Part shown: piece after piece, positions 1 to 8,109 of the stretch
Numbering within the stretch: the first letter of the stretch is position 1
How the letters are laid out: the number at the start of each line of letters is the position of its first letter
DNA from: Porphyromonas cangingivalis
Lineage (GTDB): Bacteria > Bacteroidota > Bacteroidia > Bacteroidales > Porphyromonadaceae
Reading direction: 5' to 3'
Length of the DNA: 64,000 nucleotides
Assembly: GCF_900638305.1 (NCBI RefSeq)
Contig: NZ_LR134506.1
Coordinates: 1,550,001 to 1,614,000 of the forward strand
Notes under the pieces: model-generated
What the model saw: the letters and a program-made list of their open reading frames with translations, nothing else
Told to the model about the DNA's origin: nothing
The model's database searches: none
Position numbers and translations under genes: made by a program

Positions 1-1
1 C

Positions 2-568
2 CTCGTAGGCGCAGTGGTCTTCGGCGTACTCTTTTGGCTCAAAAGCTACACCCGCCACAACGATGTCGTGGAGATCCCCGACATCACAGGCATGAAGGTA
101 GCAGAAGCCACACAAGTCCTTGAAGCGCAAGATCTCACCCTCGTGATTGCCGACTCCGTCTTCAACATGAAGATGGCTCCCGGCATCATCCTGGAGACCA
201 CTCCCAAGGTAGGCTCGATGATCAAGAGACAACGCTCCCTCTTCGTCATCGTCAACGCCACAGGTGTCCTCAAACGCCAAGTCCCCGATGTCAACAACGT
301 CTCTCTCCGCCAAGCCATGGCGACCCTTCGTGCCGCCGGCTTCGAGAGCATCACGGTGAAGTATGTCGGCGGAGCGCACAACGACCTCGTCTTGGCACTC
401 AAGACAGAGAGCGGACGTCTCCTCAGCAAAGGCGAAAACATCCCTTACAACACCGCCCTTGTCCTCGAAGTCTCCATCAGCGACCCTTCGCTCATGATGC
501 GAGAAGACTCCTTGATGCAGTCCGCACCGGTCATCATCGAAGAGACCGAAGACGAAAATTGGTTTTGA
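2..568 (+). CDS. PASTA-domain membrane-anchored protein (5' partial)
   Basis: The reading frame is open from the left edge, so the N-terminus is missing. The visible part starts with a hydrophobic stretch (VVFGVLFWL), probably the end of a transmembrane anchor. It is followed by two PASTA-like repeats, at roughly residues 20-85 (VEIPDITGMKVAEATQVLE) and 88-155 (QVPDVNNVSLRQAMATLRAAG). The tail is acidic. PASTA domains bind peptidoglycan or other cell-wall ligands. In Bacteroidetes a stand-alone PASTA protein commonly sits beside an rluD-type gene, as here (22 bp upstream). No kinase or transpeptidase domain is visible in the part seen. The placement suggests a periplasmic protein with an N-terminal anchor, but the exact role is unknown. 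Confidence 0.8.
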   Translation, partial: LVGAVVFGVLFWLKSYTRHNDVVEIPDITGMKVAEATQVLEAQDLTLVIADSVFNMKMAPGIILETTPKVGSMIKRQRSLFVIVNATGVLKRQVPDVNNVSLRQAMATLRAAGFESITVKYVGGAHNDLVLALKTESGRLLSKGENIPYNTALVLEVSISDPSLMMREDSLMQSAPVIIEETEDENWF

Positions 569-590
569 TCGCCCTCGACATCCCCCACAC

Positions 591-1670
591 ATGACAGACC
601 TAAACGACGAACACCTCTCCGACCTCATCGATGAGGACGGAGACCCCACACCGACCGAACTGTACGAACACTTCGGCATCACGGTAGACAAAGGCCAGCA
701 ACCCATACGTATCGACAAATACCTCGTCGACCGGATGCCCAATGTCTCGCGCAACCGTGTCCAGCAGGCCGCCGATGCAGGCGTCATCTTTGTCAACCAA
801 AAGCCGGTCAAGTCCAACTACAAGGTCAAGCCCCTCGATGTCATCTCCCTCAGGCTTGAGCGTCCTCCGTACGAGTTTGAGATCATCCCCGAGGACATCC
901 CTCTCAACATCGTCTACGAGGACGACTACGTCATGGTCATCAACAAGCAGGCCGGACTCGTCGTCCACCCCGGGCATGGCAACTACACAGGCACGATGCT
1001 CAATGCCATCGCCTTTCACCTCAAAGACACGCCCGAGTACGATCCCTCCGACCCACGCTTGGGACTTGTCCACCGCATCGACAAGGACACCAGCGGTCTC
1101 CTGGTCATCGCCAAGACCCCCGAGGTGAAGACACACCTCTCCGCACAGTTTTTCGACAAGACGACCCATCGCCTCTACGAAGCCATCGTTTGGGGATCGG
1201 TCCAAGAGGACGAAGGGACCATCCGCACCAACCTCGCACGTGACCCCAAGGATCGCATGCAGATGACCACCTTCCCCTACGAAGGGGAGGTAGGCAAGAC
1301 CGCCGTCACCCATTATCGTGTGCTCGAACGCCTCGGCTACATCTCTCGCATCGAGTGCCGCCTCGAGACAGGCCGCACCCACCAGATCCGAGCGCACATG
1401 AAGTCCATCGGACACACCCTCTTCAATGACGAACGTTATGGAGGGCACGAGATCCTGCGTGGCAATCGCTTCAGCAAGTACACGAAGTTTGTCGAAAACA
1501 GCTTCGCCCTCTGCCCCCGACAAGCCCTCCACGCCAAGACCCTCGGCTTCTATCACCCCATATTGAAGGAAGAAATGACCTTCGAAGCCCCCCTTCCTTC
1601 CGACATGGTAGCCTTGATCGAGAAATGGCGCACCTATGTCGCTTCGGGCAACATCGAGCCCGAAGTGTGA
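591..1670 (+). CDS. rluD: RluA/RluD-family 23S rRNA pseudouridine synthase
   Basis: This enzyme would isomerise specific uridines in large-subunit rRNA to pseudouridine in the cytoplasm. An N-terminal S4 RNA-binding domain covers about residues 38-90 (RIDKYLVDRMPNVSRNRVQQ). The RluA catalytic domain contains the signature HRIDKDTSGLLV with the catalytic Asp at residue 164. Later conserved parts include RLETGRTHQIRAHM. The length of 359 aa is usual for the family. The start is the ATG 22 bp after the PASTA gene stop, so the two are probably cotranscribed. A strong hairpin follows. RluD rather than another RluA paralogue is an inference from the S4 domain and the neighbour. Confidence 0.9.
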   Translation: MTDLNDEHLSDLIDEDGDPTPTELYEHFGITVDKGQQPIRIDKYLVDRMPNVSRNRVQQAADAGVIFVNQKPVKSNYKVKPLDVISLRLERPPYEFEIIPEDIPLNIVYEDDYVMVINKQAGLVVHPGHGNYTGTMLNAIAFHLKDTPEYDPSDPRLGLVHRIDKDTSGLLVIAKTPEVKTHLSAQFFDKTTHRLYEAIVWGSVQEDEGTIRTNLARDPKDRMQMTTFPYEGEVGKTAVTHYRVLERLGYISRIECRLETGRTHQIRAHMKSIGHTLFNDERYGGHEILRGNRFSKYTKFVENSFALCPRQALHAKTLGFYHPILKEEMTFEAPLPSDMVALIEKWRTYVASGNIEPEV

Positions 1671-1700
1671 CCACACCCTAAGACGGCCATACGGCACACC

Positions 1701-1762
1701 AGACAAACAAGACCGCCCCCGAAAAGTCTCATTCGACTTTTCGGGGGCGGTCTTGTTTGTCT
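1701..1762 (+). terminator. Terminator hairpin after rluD, perfect 28-bp stem
   Basis: The arms 1701-1728 and 1735-1762 are exact reverse complements (28 bp) around a 6-nt loop, beginning AGACAAACAAGACCGCC. A T-rich tail (TTCTTTCC) follows. It lies 30 bp after the rluD stop. The symmetry would also allow it to act on transcripts from the right. Confidence 0.85.
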
Positions 1763-1859
1763 TCTTTCCGATCATATTTCGAAAAAGGGCAACGCCCTAT
1801 CTTATAACCATGCTATAAGCAGTGTCCCCATGATCTCGATCAATGAGTGGATATAAATA

Positions 1860-1940
1860 AGTAAGAGGAGACAACTTCTCATCTCCTCTGGGGCGCGATG
1901 TCTTACGGACATCTCACCGGAGAGGCTCACACCTCTTCAC
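1860..1940 (-). ncRNA. Possible small structured RNA beside the CRISPR array
   Basis: No gene is seen between the rluD terminator and the array. On the minus strand a TATCTTTG box (1943-1950, fitting TAnnTTTG) precedes about 75 nt that fold into three consecutive hairpins. These are GAGG/CCTC, GATGTC/GACATC around CGTAA, and AGAGGAGA/TCTCCTCT. The last is followed by a weakly T-rich stretch (TTACTTATTTAT). This layout resembles a small RNA with its own promoter and terminator. The region could instead be a processed CRISPR trailer or simple intergenic sequence. No known RNA family is recognised. Confidence 0.3.
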
Positions 1941-1967
1941 TGCAAAGATACGACAAATAATTCAAAA

Positions 1968-2814
1968 GCCTTGATGTTCTTAATGACTGAATATGTATAA
2001 GTGTATCACAAGGGAGAGCATTACAGAGCCACCTCGATAGAGATCTTAATAGTCTTAATGACTGAACATGTATAGATAGTTGGACATTACAAGCTGGACA
2101 CGGAGCTGGGTCGGGGTCTTAATAGTCTTAATGACTGAACATGTATAGATAGTTGAACATTACAAGCTGGACACGGAGCTGGGTCGGGGTCTTAATAGTC
2201 TTAATGACTGAATATGTATAGATAGACCGAAGAAGATGGGTTTAGAAAACACTTTAATGATGTCTTAATAGTCTTAATGACTGAATATGTATAGATAGAA
2301 AGAAAACTAAATCCATGATACTTTACATACTCAAATGTCTTAATAGTCTTAATGACTGAATATGTATAGATAGCTCAAATGGGGAGCGGACTAACAGCGA
2401 TGGCTCTGAAGTCTTAATAGTCTTAATGACTGAATATGTATAGATAGATAATCGAAAACCAATCGAATGAAGCTCGAAATACGGTCTTAATAGTCTTAAT
2501 GACTGAATATGTATAGATAGATATAAGACAATATGCAGATATATAAGCCCGACGGCGTCTTAATAGCCTTAATGACTGAATATGTATAGATAGATCTACC
2601 TCGATTGAGGAGAAAAAGAAACGTCTGCTGTCTTAATAGTCTTAATGACTGAATATGTATAGATAGAGCATCCTATCTTTTGCACTTTTCTACAAGCTAA
2701 GAGCAGTCTTAATAGTCTTAATGACTGAATATGTATAGATAGACTCATATCACCGTCCTAAGAGGTAGCAAGGAGTTGTCTTAATAGTCTTAATGACTGA
2801 ATATGTATAGATAG
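1968..2814 (-). CRISPR. CRISPR array, 12 repeats of 37 bp and 11 spacers of 35-39 bp, no adjacent cas genes
   Basis: Repeats start at 1968, 2043, 2116, 2189, 2262, 2337, 2411, 2484, 2557, 2630, 2706 and 2778. On the plus strand the repeat begins GTCTTAATAGTCTTAATGAC and ends TGTATAGATAG. The repeat at 1968 is degenerate at both ends, which marks the trailer. The leader should therefore lie to the right, with transcription leftwards giving a repeat that ends ATTAAGAC. Repeats 2 and 3 share a T-to-C change (GAACATG), and the repeat at 2557 has TAGCCTTAATG. Spacer lengths are 38, 36, 36, 36, 38, 37, 36, 36, 36, 39 and 35 bp. The long, variable spacers fit type I or III better than Cas9 systems. 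No cas gene is seen in the window, so effectors must be supplied from elsewhere or be absent. The orientation is inferred. Confidence 0.95.
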
Positions 2815-2965
2815 AGATTGATTATCAGCAACTTGAATAGAAACCTTTTCTTAACACGCTGAAAATCAGCAGTCATTATTTCTTCGAAAATCGCTATTCG
2901 GAGATGCTCCTACGTGAACATCATGTGGTCACAACCTCTATTTAATCCACTGCGAGACAAAGATA
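2815..2965 (-). promoter_or_regulatory. Probable CRISPR leader with minus-strand promoter
   Basis: An AT-rich stretch directly flanks the intact, non-degenerate end of the array. On the minus strand a TATCTTTG box (2958-2965) fits the Bacteroidetes -7 element TAnnTTTG and lies 144 bp from the first repeat. A small hairpin GCTGA/TCAGC (2858-2870) lies between them. No good -33 TTTG was found at the expected spacing. Confidence 0.4.
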
Positions 2966-3331
2966 TATAAAGAATTTCATTTTTCGAAAATTCGGAGAGG
3001 AATTTTCACGATTTTCAATTTTCGAAGATTGACAGCAGAGCACCACTGATAATCAGGAGATTAGAATGAACAAAAACAGCATTTCTTCGAAAATAGAGTG
3101 AAGATAAGAGCATCCGCAAGTATTTTCGAAAATCTCACCTCACATCTAAAAAACACAATGATCTGATATTCAAAAGGAAAAGAAAATCGCGACCATCAAA
3201 AAAGTTTCGAAAACAGATTCAGGATTTCGGGTCACATCCGAGTAGCTTCATTCGCCCCCTGAGCCACGTGTAAAGAGGGGCAAAATAAAGTCGTAGGAAG
3301 GTCGAAAACGAATCCTAGGACTTTCGAAAAC
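2883..3331. repeat. Cluster of TTCGAAAAT motifs
   Basis: The gene-free stretch between the CRISPR array and leuS carries TTCGAAAAT exactly at 2883, 2983, 3086 and 3125. Variants occur at 3021 (TTCGAAGAT), 3206 (TTCGAAAAC) and 3323. The core TTCGAA is palindromic and several copies extend to ATTTTCGAAAAT. They may be protein-binding sites, or a compositional feature of this AT-rich segment. Apart from these and the 22-bp element at its right end, nothing else was recognised here. Confidence 0.45.
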
Positions 3332-3371
3332 GAATCTTACGACTTTCGTCATCGAGTCCTAGGACTTTTTT
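3290..3371 (+). repeat. Dispersed 22-bp-unit element, copy A
   Basis: There are three full 22-bp units (3290-3311, 3312-3333, 3334-3355) and a 16-nt terminal unit (3356-3371) ending in six T. The unit cores are CCTAGGACTTTC or CTTACGACTTTC. This copy is enclosed by an imperfect 22-bp inverted repeat. Its arms are 3277-3298 (starting GGGGCAAAATAAAG) and 3357-3378 (ending TTTTTTCAGCCCC), with 4 mismatches. It lies about 200 bp upstream of leuS in the same orientation. Confidence 0.8.
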
Positions 3372-3531
3372 CAGCCCCCAAAGATCGGAGGATGCCGTGA
3401 GGAGAAAAAAAACGGAGCTATTCGTTTGGAGGAGAGAGGTGTTGAGGGATGAGGGATCGGGGCAGGGATTTGACAAGTCAGAGTGATAGAAGTCTGACGA
3501 AAATAAATGTATTATCTGCCGACTTTTGTGT

Positions 3532-3539
3532 AATTTTGC
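3532..3539 (+). promoter_or_regulatory. Putative leuS promoter -7 element
   Basis: TAATTTTG followed by CA fits the Bacteroidetes TAnnTTTG element, 37 bp before the ATG chosen for leuS. No clear TTTG is present at the -33 position. Confidence 0.45.
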
Positions 3540-3576
3540 AGGATAATTGACGTCGAACCCTTTTAGCATCAATGAT

Positions 3577-6357
3577 ATGGAATACAGATTTACCGAAATA
3601 GAGAAGAAGTGGCAGGCTTTTTGGAAGGCGAATGACACCTACAAGGTGACAGAAGACCCCTCTAAACCAAAGTTTTATGTCTTGGACATGTTTCCCTACC
3701 CATCGGCGGCAGGGCTACACGTGGGACACCCTCTGGGCTACATCGCTTCGGACATTATTTCGAGATACATGCGCCATAAGGGCTACAATGTCCTACACCC
3801 CATGGGTTATGATGCTTATGGTCTGCCTGCGGAGCAGTACGCGATCCTCACGGGTCAGCACCCCGAGGTGACGACTCAGGTGAATACGGAGCGTTACCGC
3901 AAGCAGTTGGACAACATAGGGTTCAGTTACGACTGGGATCGTGAGGTGCGCACCTCCGACCCGAAGTATTACAAGTGGACGCAGTGGGCCTTCGTCAAGA
4001 TGTTCAACTCGTACTACGACAACAAGGTGCAGAAGGCGAGATCCATCGACGATCTCGTGGCGCACTTCGAGGCACGAGGCACGGCAGACCTTGATGTGGC
4101 TTGTGGCGAAGACCTTTGCTTCACCGCTGAGGAGTGGAAGGCGATGGACGAGCAAAGCCGTCGTCGTACGCTGATGAACTACCGCTTGGCTTATCTCGGT
4201 GAGACGATGGTCAACTGGTGCGCTGCGCTGGGTACCGTCCTTGCCAACGATGAGGTGAGCGATGGCGTATCCATCCGTGGCGGTCATCCTGTCGAGCAGA
4301 AGCGTATGATGCAGTGGTGTCTCCGTGTGTCGGCTTATGCCGATCGTCTCCTCAAGAGCCTTGAGCGTCTCGAGTGGAGCGATGCGCTCAAGGAGACTCA
4401 GCGCAACTGGATCGGTCGCTCCGAGGGGGCAGAGGTGAAGTTTGCGATCAAGGGTAGCGACGAGGTGATGACGGTCTTCACGACACGTGCAGACACACTC
4501 TTCGGTGTCACCTTCATGGTGCTTGCGCCAGAGAGCGACTACGTCGACGTGGTGACTTCGCCGGCACAGCGTGAAGCCGTGGAGGCTTACCTCGACCGCA
4601 CGAAGAAGCGCACGGAGCGTGAGCGTATGATGGACAAGGCAGTGACAGGTGTCTTCAGCGGTGGCTATGCCATCCATCCTGTGACGGGAGCAGAGATACC
4701 GGTATGGATCAGCGACTATGTCCTCGCAGGTTATGGCACGGGAGCTGTAATGGCCGTACCCGGACACGACACGAGAGACTTCGCATTTGCGCGTAAGTTC
4801 GACCTCCCTATCGTCCCTGTGGTGAAGGGTGGTGATGACTTTGACGAAAATACGGCCAACTGGGAGAATGCCATCGACAGCCACGAGGGCGTGATGATCA
4901 ATTCGGACTTCCTTGACGGTCTCAATGTCGATGAGGCCATCGAGCGTATGCGTGCCTTTGTCGAGGAAAAAGGCATCGGCAAGAGGCGTGTCAACTACCG
5001 TCTGCGTGATGCGATCTTCAGTCGTCAGCGTTATTGGGGCGAACCATTCCCCGTGTACTACAAGGAGGGGATGCCTTATACCCTACCCGAGGACAAACTC
5101 CCCCTTCTCCTTCCGGAGATCGACAAGTACCTCCCTACCGAGACAGGCGAACCTCCGCTCGGTCGTGCCGAAGGGTGGCACACAGAGGAGGGCTATCCGC
5201 TCGAACTATCGACGATGCCGGGCTTTGCGGGCTCGTCGGCATACTTCCTCCGATACATGGATCCGCACAACGAGGATGCACTCGTGGCTCGTGACAAGAA
5301 CGAGTACTGGAGACAGGTAGACCTCTACCTCGGGGGTACGGAGCACGCTACGGGACACTTGATATACAGTAGATTTTGGAACAAGTTCTTGTTCGACCTT
5401 GGCTACATCTGCGAGGATGAGCCGTTCAAGAGGTTGATCAACCAAGGGATGATACAGGGCAGGTCCAACTTCGTCTATCGCATCAAGGACACAAACACTT
5501 ATGTCTCCCTCGGACTCAAAGATAATTATGATGTGACCCCTATCCACGTGGATGTCAACATCGTACACAACGACAAGCTGGATCTCGAAGCGTTCCGCAC
5601 GTCGCTCCCCGATCGCAAGGATGCGGAGTTCGTCCTCGAAGCCGACGGTTCGTATGTCTGTGGCTGGGCGGTCGAGAAGATGAGCAAGTCGTACTTCAAC
5701 GTGGTCAACCCCGACGACATCATCGAACACTACGGGGCAGACACCTTGAGGCTGTATGAGATGTTCCTCGGACCACTCGAGCAGTCGAAACCTTGGGACA
5801 CCAACGGCATCGATGGCGTACACCGATTCTTGAAGAAGCTCAACGGCCTCTTCTTCGACGGTGACAACCTCTCCATCAGTGACGAAGCTCCCACACCCGA
5901 AGAGCTCAAAACCCTCCACAAGACCATAAAGAAGGTGAGCAGCGACATCGAGGGTATCTCGTTCAACACGAGCGTGAGTGCCTTCATGATCTGTGTCAAC
6001 GAGCTCCAGGGACTCAAGTGCAACAAGCGTGCGATCCTCGAACCACTCACGGTGCTCATCTCTCCTTTTGCGCCACACTTGGCAGAAGAGTTTTGGCACT
6101 TGCTCGGACACGAGGGTACAGTGACTACCGTCCCTTATCCCGAGTGTAATGAGGATTATCTCGTGGAGAGCTCGGTGAAGTACCCCATCTCTTTCAACGG
6201 CAAGGTACGCTTCACGCTCGAACTCCCTGCCACCCTCTCACCCAAGGAGGTCGAGGAGGTCGTCCTCGGCAACGAACAAACACAAAAAGCCCTTGGCGAC
6301 AAGTCCCCCAAGAAGGTCATCGTCGTCCCCGGGCGTATCGTCAACATCGTCATGTAA
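3577..6357 (+). CDS. leuS: Leucyl-tRNA synthetase
   Basis: It charges tRNA-Leu with leucine using ATP (class Ia synthetase, cytoplasm). The HIGH-type motif ([15 protein letters not shown]) has HVGH at residues 48-51. The CP1 editing region follows (for example [16 protein letters not shown]). The KMSKS motif lies at residues 701-705 ([12 protein letters not shown]). The length of 926 aa agrees with the long Bacteroidetes form. An in-frame TTG at 3547 would add ten residues. The ATG at 3577 ([12 protein letters not shown]) is preferred because it matches the usual family N-terminus and sits behind the -7 element. The next gene follows after 39 bp. Confidence 0.97.
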   Translation: MEYRFTEIEKKWQAFWKANDTYKVTEDPSKPKFYVLDMFPYPSAAGLHVGHPLGYIASDIISRYMRHKGYNVLHPMGYDAYGLPAEQYAILTGQHPEVTTQVNTERYRKQLDNIGFSYDWDREVRTSDPKYYKWTQWAFVKMFNSYYDNKVQKARSIDDLVAHFEARGTADLDVACGEDLCFTAEEWKAMDEQSRRRTLMNYRLAYLGETMVNWCAALGTVLANDEVSDGVSIRGGHPVEQKRMMQWCLRVSAYADRLLKSLERLEWSDALKETQRNWIGRSEGAEVKFAIKGSDEVMTVFTTRADTLFGVTFMVLAPESDYVDVVTSPAQREAVEAYLDRTKKRTERERMMDKAVTGVFSGGYAIHPVTGAEIPVWISDYVLAGYGTGAVMAVPGHDTRDFAFARKFDLPIVPVVKGGDDFDENTANWENAIDSHEGVMINSDFLDGLNVDEAIERMRAFVEEKGIGKRRVNYRLRDAIFSRQRYWGEPFPVYYKEGMPYTLPEDKLPLLLPEIDKYLPTETGEPPLGRAEGWHTEEGYPLELSTMPGFAGSSAYFLRYMDPHNEDALVARDKNEYWRQVDLYLGGTEHATGHLIYSRFWNKFLFDLGYICEDEPFKRLINQGMIQGRSNFVYRIKDTNTYVSLGLKDNYDVTPIHVDVNIVHNDKLDLEAFRTSLPDRKDAEFVLEADGSYVCGWAVEKMSKSYFNVVNPDDIIEHYGADTLRLYEMFLGPLEQSKPWDTNGIDGVHRFLKKLNGLFFDGDNLSISDEAPTPEELKTLHKTIKKVSSDIEGISFNTSVSAFMICVNELQGLKCNKRAILEPLTVLISPFAPHLAEEFWHLLGHEGTVTTVPYPECNEDYLVESSVKYPISFNGKVRFTLELPATLSPKEVEEVVLGNEQTQKALGDKSPKKVIVVPGRIVNIVM

Positions 6358-6396
6358 TGTCACAACAACAATAAAAACAATATTTACTCACAAAAA

Positions 6397-7281
6397 ATGA
6401 ATACAAAAAGAAATCTTATCAATGCGATCAAGGACTACGCGTTCATCTTCGTCAGTATCCTCATCTATGGCTTTGCGTGGCAAGGTCTGATCTTCTCGCA
6501 CAAGATCACCACAGGGGGTCTTGCAGGTATCGCGTCTGTCATCAGTTGGGCGTTCGAGATCCCGGCATCTTATCCCTACAATATCATCAACGTGGGTCTT
6601 GTGATCCTCGCTCTCTTCATCTTGGGTTGGAGATTTTCGCTCAAGACCGTGTATAGCGTGGCTGTACTGGCGATCACGATCCCATTCTACGAAAGTTTCT
6701 TCGCAAAGCATGGCCCCCTCTTGGCTGACCAACCCGTATTGGCGGTCGTCCTCGGTGCGATCCTCTGCGGTCTTTCGCTCGGTATGGTGTTCTCCGTCAA
6801 TGGTTCGACCGGGGGTACCGACATCGTCGCTGCGATCATCAACAAGTACCGCAACGTCACCATCGGTCGTGCGCTCATGCTCATCGACTTCGTCATCCTC
6901 GGTATCTCTTACTACCTCTTCAGAGACGCAGACAAGATCATCCTTTCGCTCGTCGAAGTGATCGTCGTGAACCTCACTGTGGACTACTACCTCAACGGCT
7001 ATCGCCAGAGCGTACAGTTCTTCATCAACACCAAGAAGCACAAAGAGGTCGCAGATGTCATCATGCAAGAGCTCAACAGAGGCTGTACCTTCCTCGAAGC
7101 TGAAGGCGCATTTACAGGCGAAAAGCAGAAGTTGGTCATGGTCATCGCAAAGAAGTCCGAGTCGACAATGGTCTTCCGTGCGATCAAGAGCGTAGACCCT
7201 CAGGCATTCATCTCACAGAGTCTCGTCCGTGGTGCTTACGGCCGTGGGTTTGAAGACCTCCAAAGCATCAAGGACAAGTGA
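6397..7281 (+). CDS. YitT-family membrane protein with C-terminal DUF2179 domain
   Basis: The protein has 294 aa. The first ~200 residues hold about five or six hydrophobic segments with the family's conserved glycine-rich turns (THKITTGGLAGIA-like HKITTGGLAGIASV, VNGSTGGTDIVAAI). A soluble C-terminal domain of about 80 residues (RGCTFLEAEGAFTGEKQKL, ending FISQSLVRGAYGRGF) corresponds to DUF2179. YitT proteins are inner-membrane proteins of unresolved function. The gene sits between leuS and rdgB and overlaps the rdgB start by one base (TGATG), which suggests translational coupling. Confidence 0.9.
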   Translation: MNTKRNLINAIKDYAFIFVSILIYGFAWQGLIFSHKITTGGLAGIASVISWAFEIPASYPYNIINVGLVILALFILGWRFSLKTVYSVAVLAITIPFYESFFAKHGPLLADQPVLAVVLGAILCGLSLGMVFSVNGSTGGTDIVAAIINKYRNVTIGRALMLIDFVILGISYYLFRDADKIILSLVEVIVVNLTVDYYLNGYRQSVQFFINTKKHKEVADVIMQELNRGCTFLEAEGAFTGEKQKLVMVIAKKSESTMVFRAIKSVDPQAFISQSLVRGAYGRGFEDLQSIKDK

Positions 7282-7865
7282 TGAAGCTCGTTTTTGCAAC
7301 ACATAACGACCACAAACTCCAAGAGGTGAGAGCCATCCTTGGGGACCTTGTGGACGTTGTTTCTCTCAAAGACCTACAAGATTTCGACGAAATAGAGGAG
7401 AACGGTCTGACCTTAGAAGAGAATGCATCCATAAAAGCCCGTACCGTGTTCACACGGTACGGGCTTCCTTGTTTTGCCGACGACACTGGCTTGGAAGTCA
7501 AAGCCCTCGATGGCGCACCCGGTGTCTACTCGGCGAGGTATGCAGGCCCCGGTCATGATGCCAAGGCAAATATGGCAAAGCTCCTGAAAGAGATGGAAGG
7601 CATAGAAGACCGCAGGGCACGCTTCCGCACCGTCGTCTCTCTCGTCATCGACGGCAAGGAGTACCTTTTCGATGGTGAAGTGGCAGGCGAGATCATGCTC
7701 ACACCGGCCGGTGTCGAAGGCTTCGGCTACGATCCCGTGTTTCGCCCCGAAGGCTGCACCGAAAGTTTTGCAGAGATGTCCACCGAGAAGAAAAACGGCA
7801 TGAGCCATCGAGGCAGAGCGATCCAAGCCCTTGCTCGCCACTTGTCACAGCTTCCCCGAAAGTAA
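7281..7865 (+). CDS. rdgB: XTP/dITP diphosphatase (RdgB/HAM1 family)
   Basis: It hydrolyses non-canonical purine triphosphates (XTP, dITP, ITP) to monophosphates and so cleans the nucleotide pool. Family motifs are visible: FATHNDHKLQEV near the N-terminus (nucleotide binding), ENASIKAR, ADDTGLEVKALDGAPGVYSA with the catalytic aspartates, FGYDPVFRPEG, and MSHRGRAIQAL at the end. The length of 194 aa is typical. The ATG at 7281 overlaps the upstream stop. A GTG three bases earlier is possible. Oddly, a perfect 14-bp hairpin lies inside the coding sequence (7435-7466). Confidence 0.93.
   Translation: MKLVFATHNDHKLQEVRAILGDLVDVVSLKDLQDFDEIEENGLTLEENASIKARTVFTRYGLPCFADDTGLEVKALDGAPGVYSARYAGPGHDAKANMAKLLKEMEGIEDRRARFRTVVSLVIDGKEYLFDGEVAGEIMLTPAGVEGFGYDPVFRPEGCTESFAEMSTEKKNGMSHRGRAIQALARHLSQLPRK
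7435..7466. repeat. Perfect 14-bp inverted repeat inside rdgB
   Basis: The arms 7435-7448 (AAGCCCGTACCGTG) and 7453-7466 are exact reverse complements around the loop TTCA. They encode the KARTVFTRYGL segment. A short T run (TTGTTTTG) follows, as in a weak terminator. Confidence 0.9.
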
Positions 7866-7897
7866 CGCCTGCTCAGAACTTACTCCTGAGAAAAACC

Positions 7898-7980
7898 AAT
7901 GCCTGATCCTCGAAATCAAATTGTCTAACTTGTCGCATCACCTCAGACAACCTTCGTGATCAAGTCAGACAACCTTTTTT
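7898..7980 (+). repeat. Dispersed 22-bp-unit element, copy F (divergent)
   Basis: Units are 7898-7919 (ends CGAAATCAA), 7920-7941, 7942-7963 (CTCAGACAACCTTCGTGATC) and a 17-nt terminal unit 7964-7980 ending in six T. The core is CAGACAACC rather than the CGAC core of the other copies. The period, the AATCAA end of unit 1 and the total length of 83 bp match. It lies 32 bp after rdgB in the same orientation and 129 bp before dinD. Confidence 0.65.
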
Positions 7981-8109
7981 CATGAGACCGAGATCAGAGA
8001 TATACCACAAACCGCTGTAAAGTAATCTTTTTCTGTAACATCGGCTGAAGCTCCCTTATGTCGAACAACTGACGTTGAAGAGCAGATCACACATAGCAAC
8101 CCATAGAGT

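Noticed and set aside
600-1775. 391-codon minus-strand frame opposite rluD
   Set aside because: A shadow frame caused by high GC3 in rluD. Its translation is rich in repeated Gly, Val and Asp and has no motif, while the plus strand encodes a clear RluD.
1968-2004. Degenerate first CRISPR repeat as a Cas9-type tracrRNA anti-repeat
   Set aside because: Only possible if the array is transcribed rightwards. Spacers of 35-39 bp do not fit type II, no cas9 is in the window, and a degenerate terminal repeat is the usual trailer sign. Kept only as a side remark.
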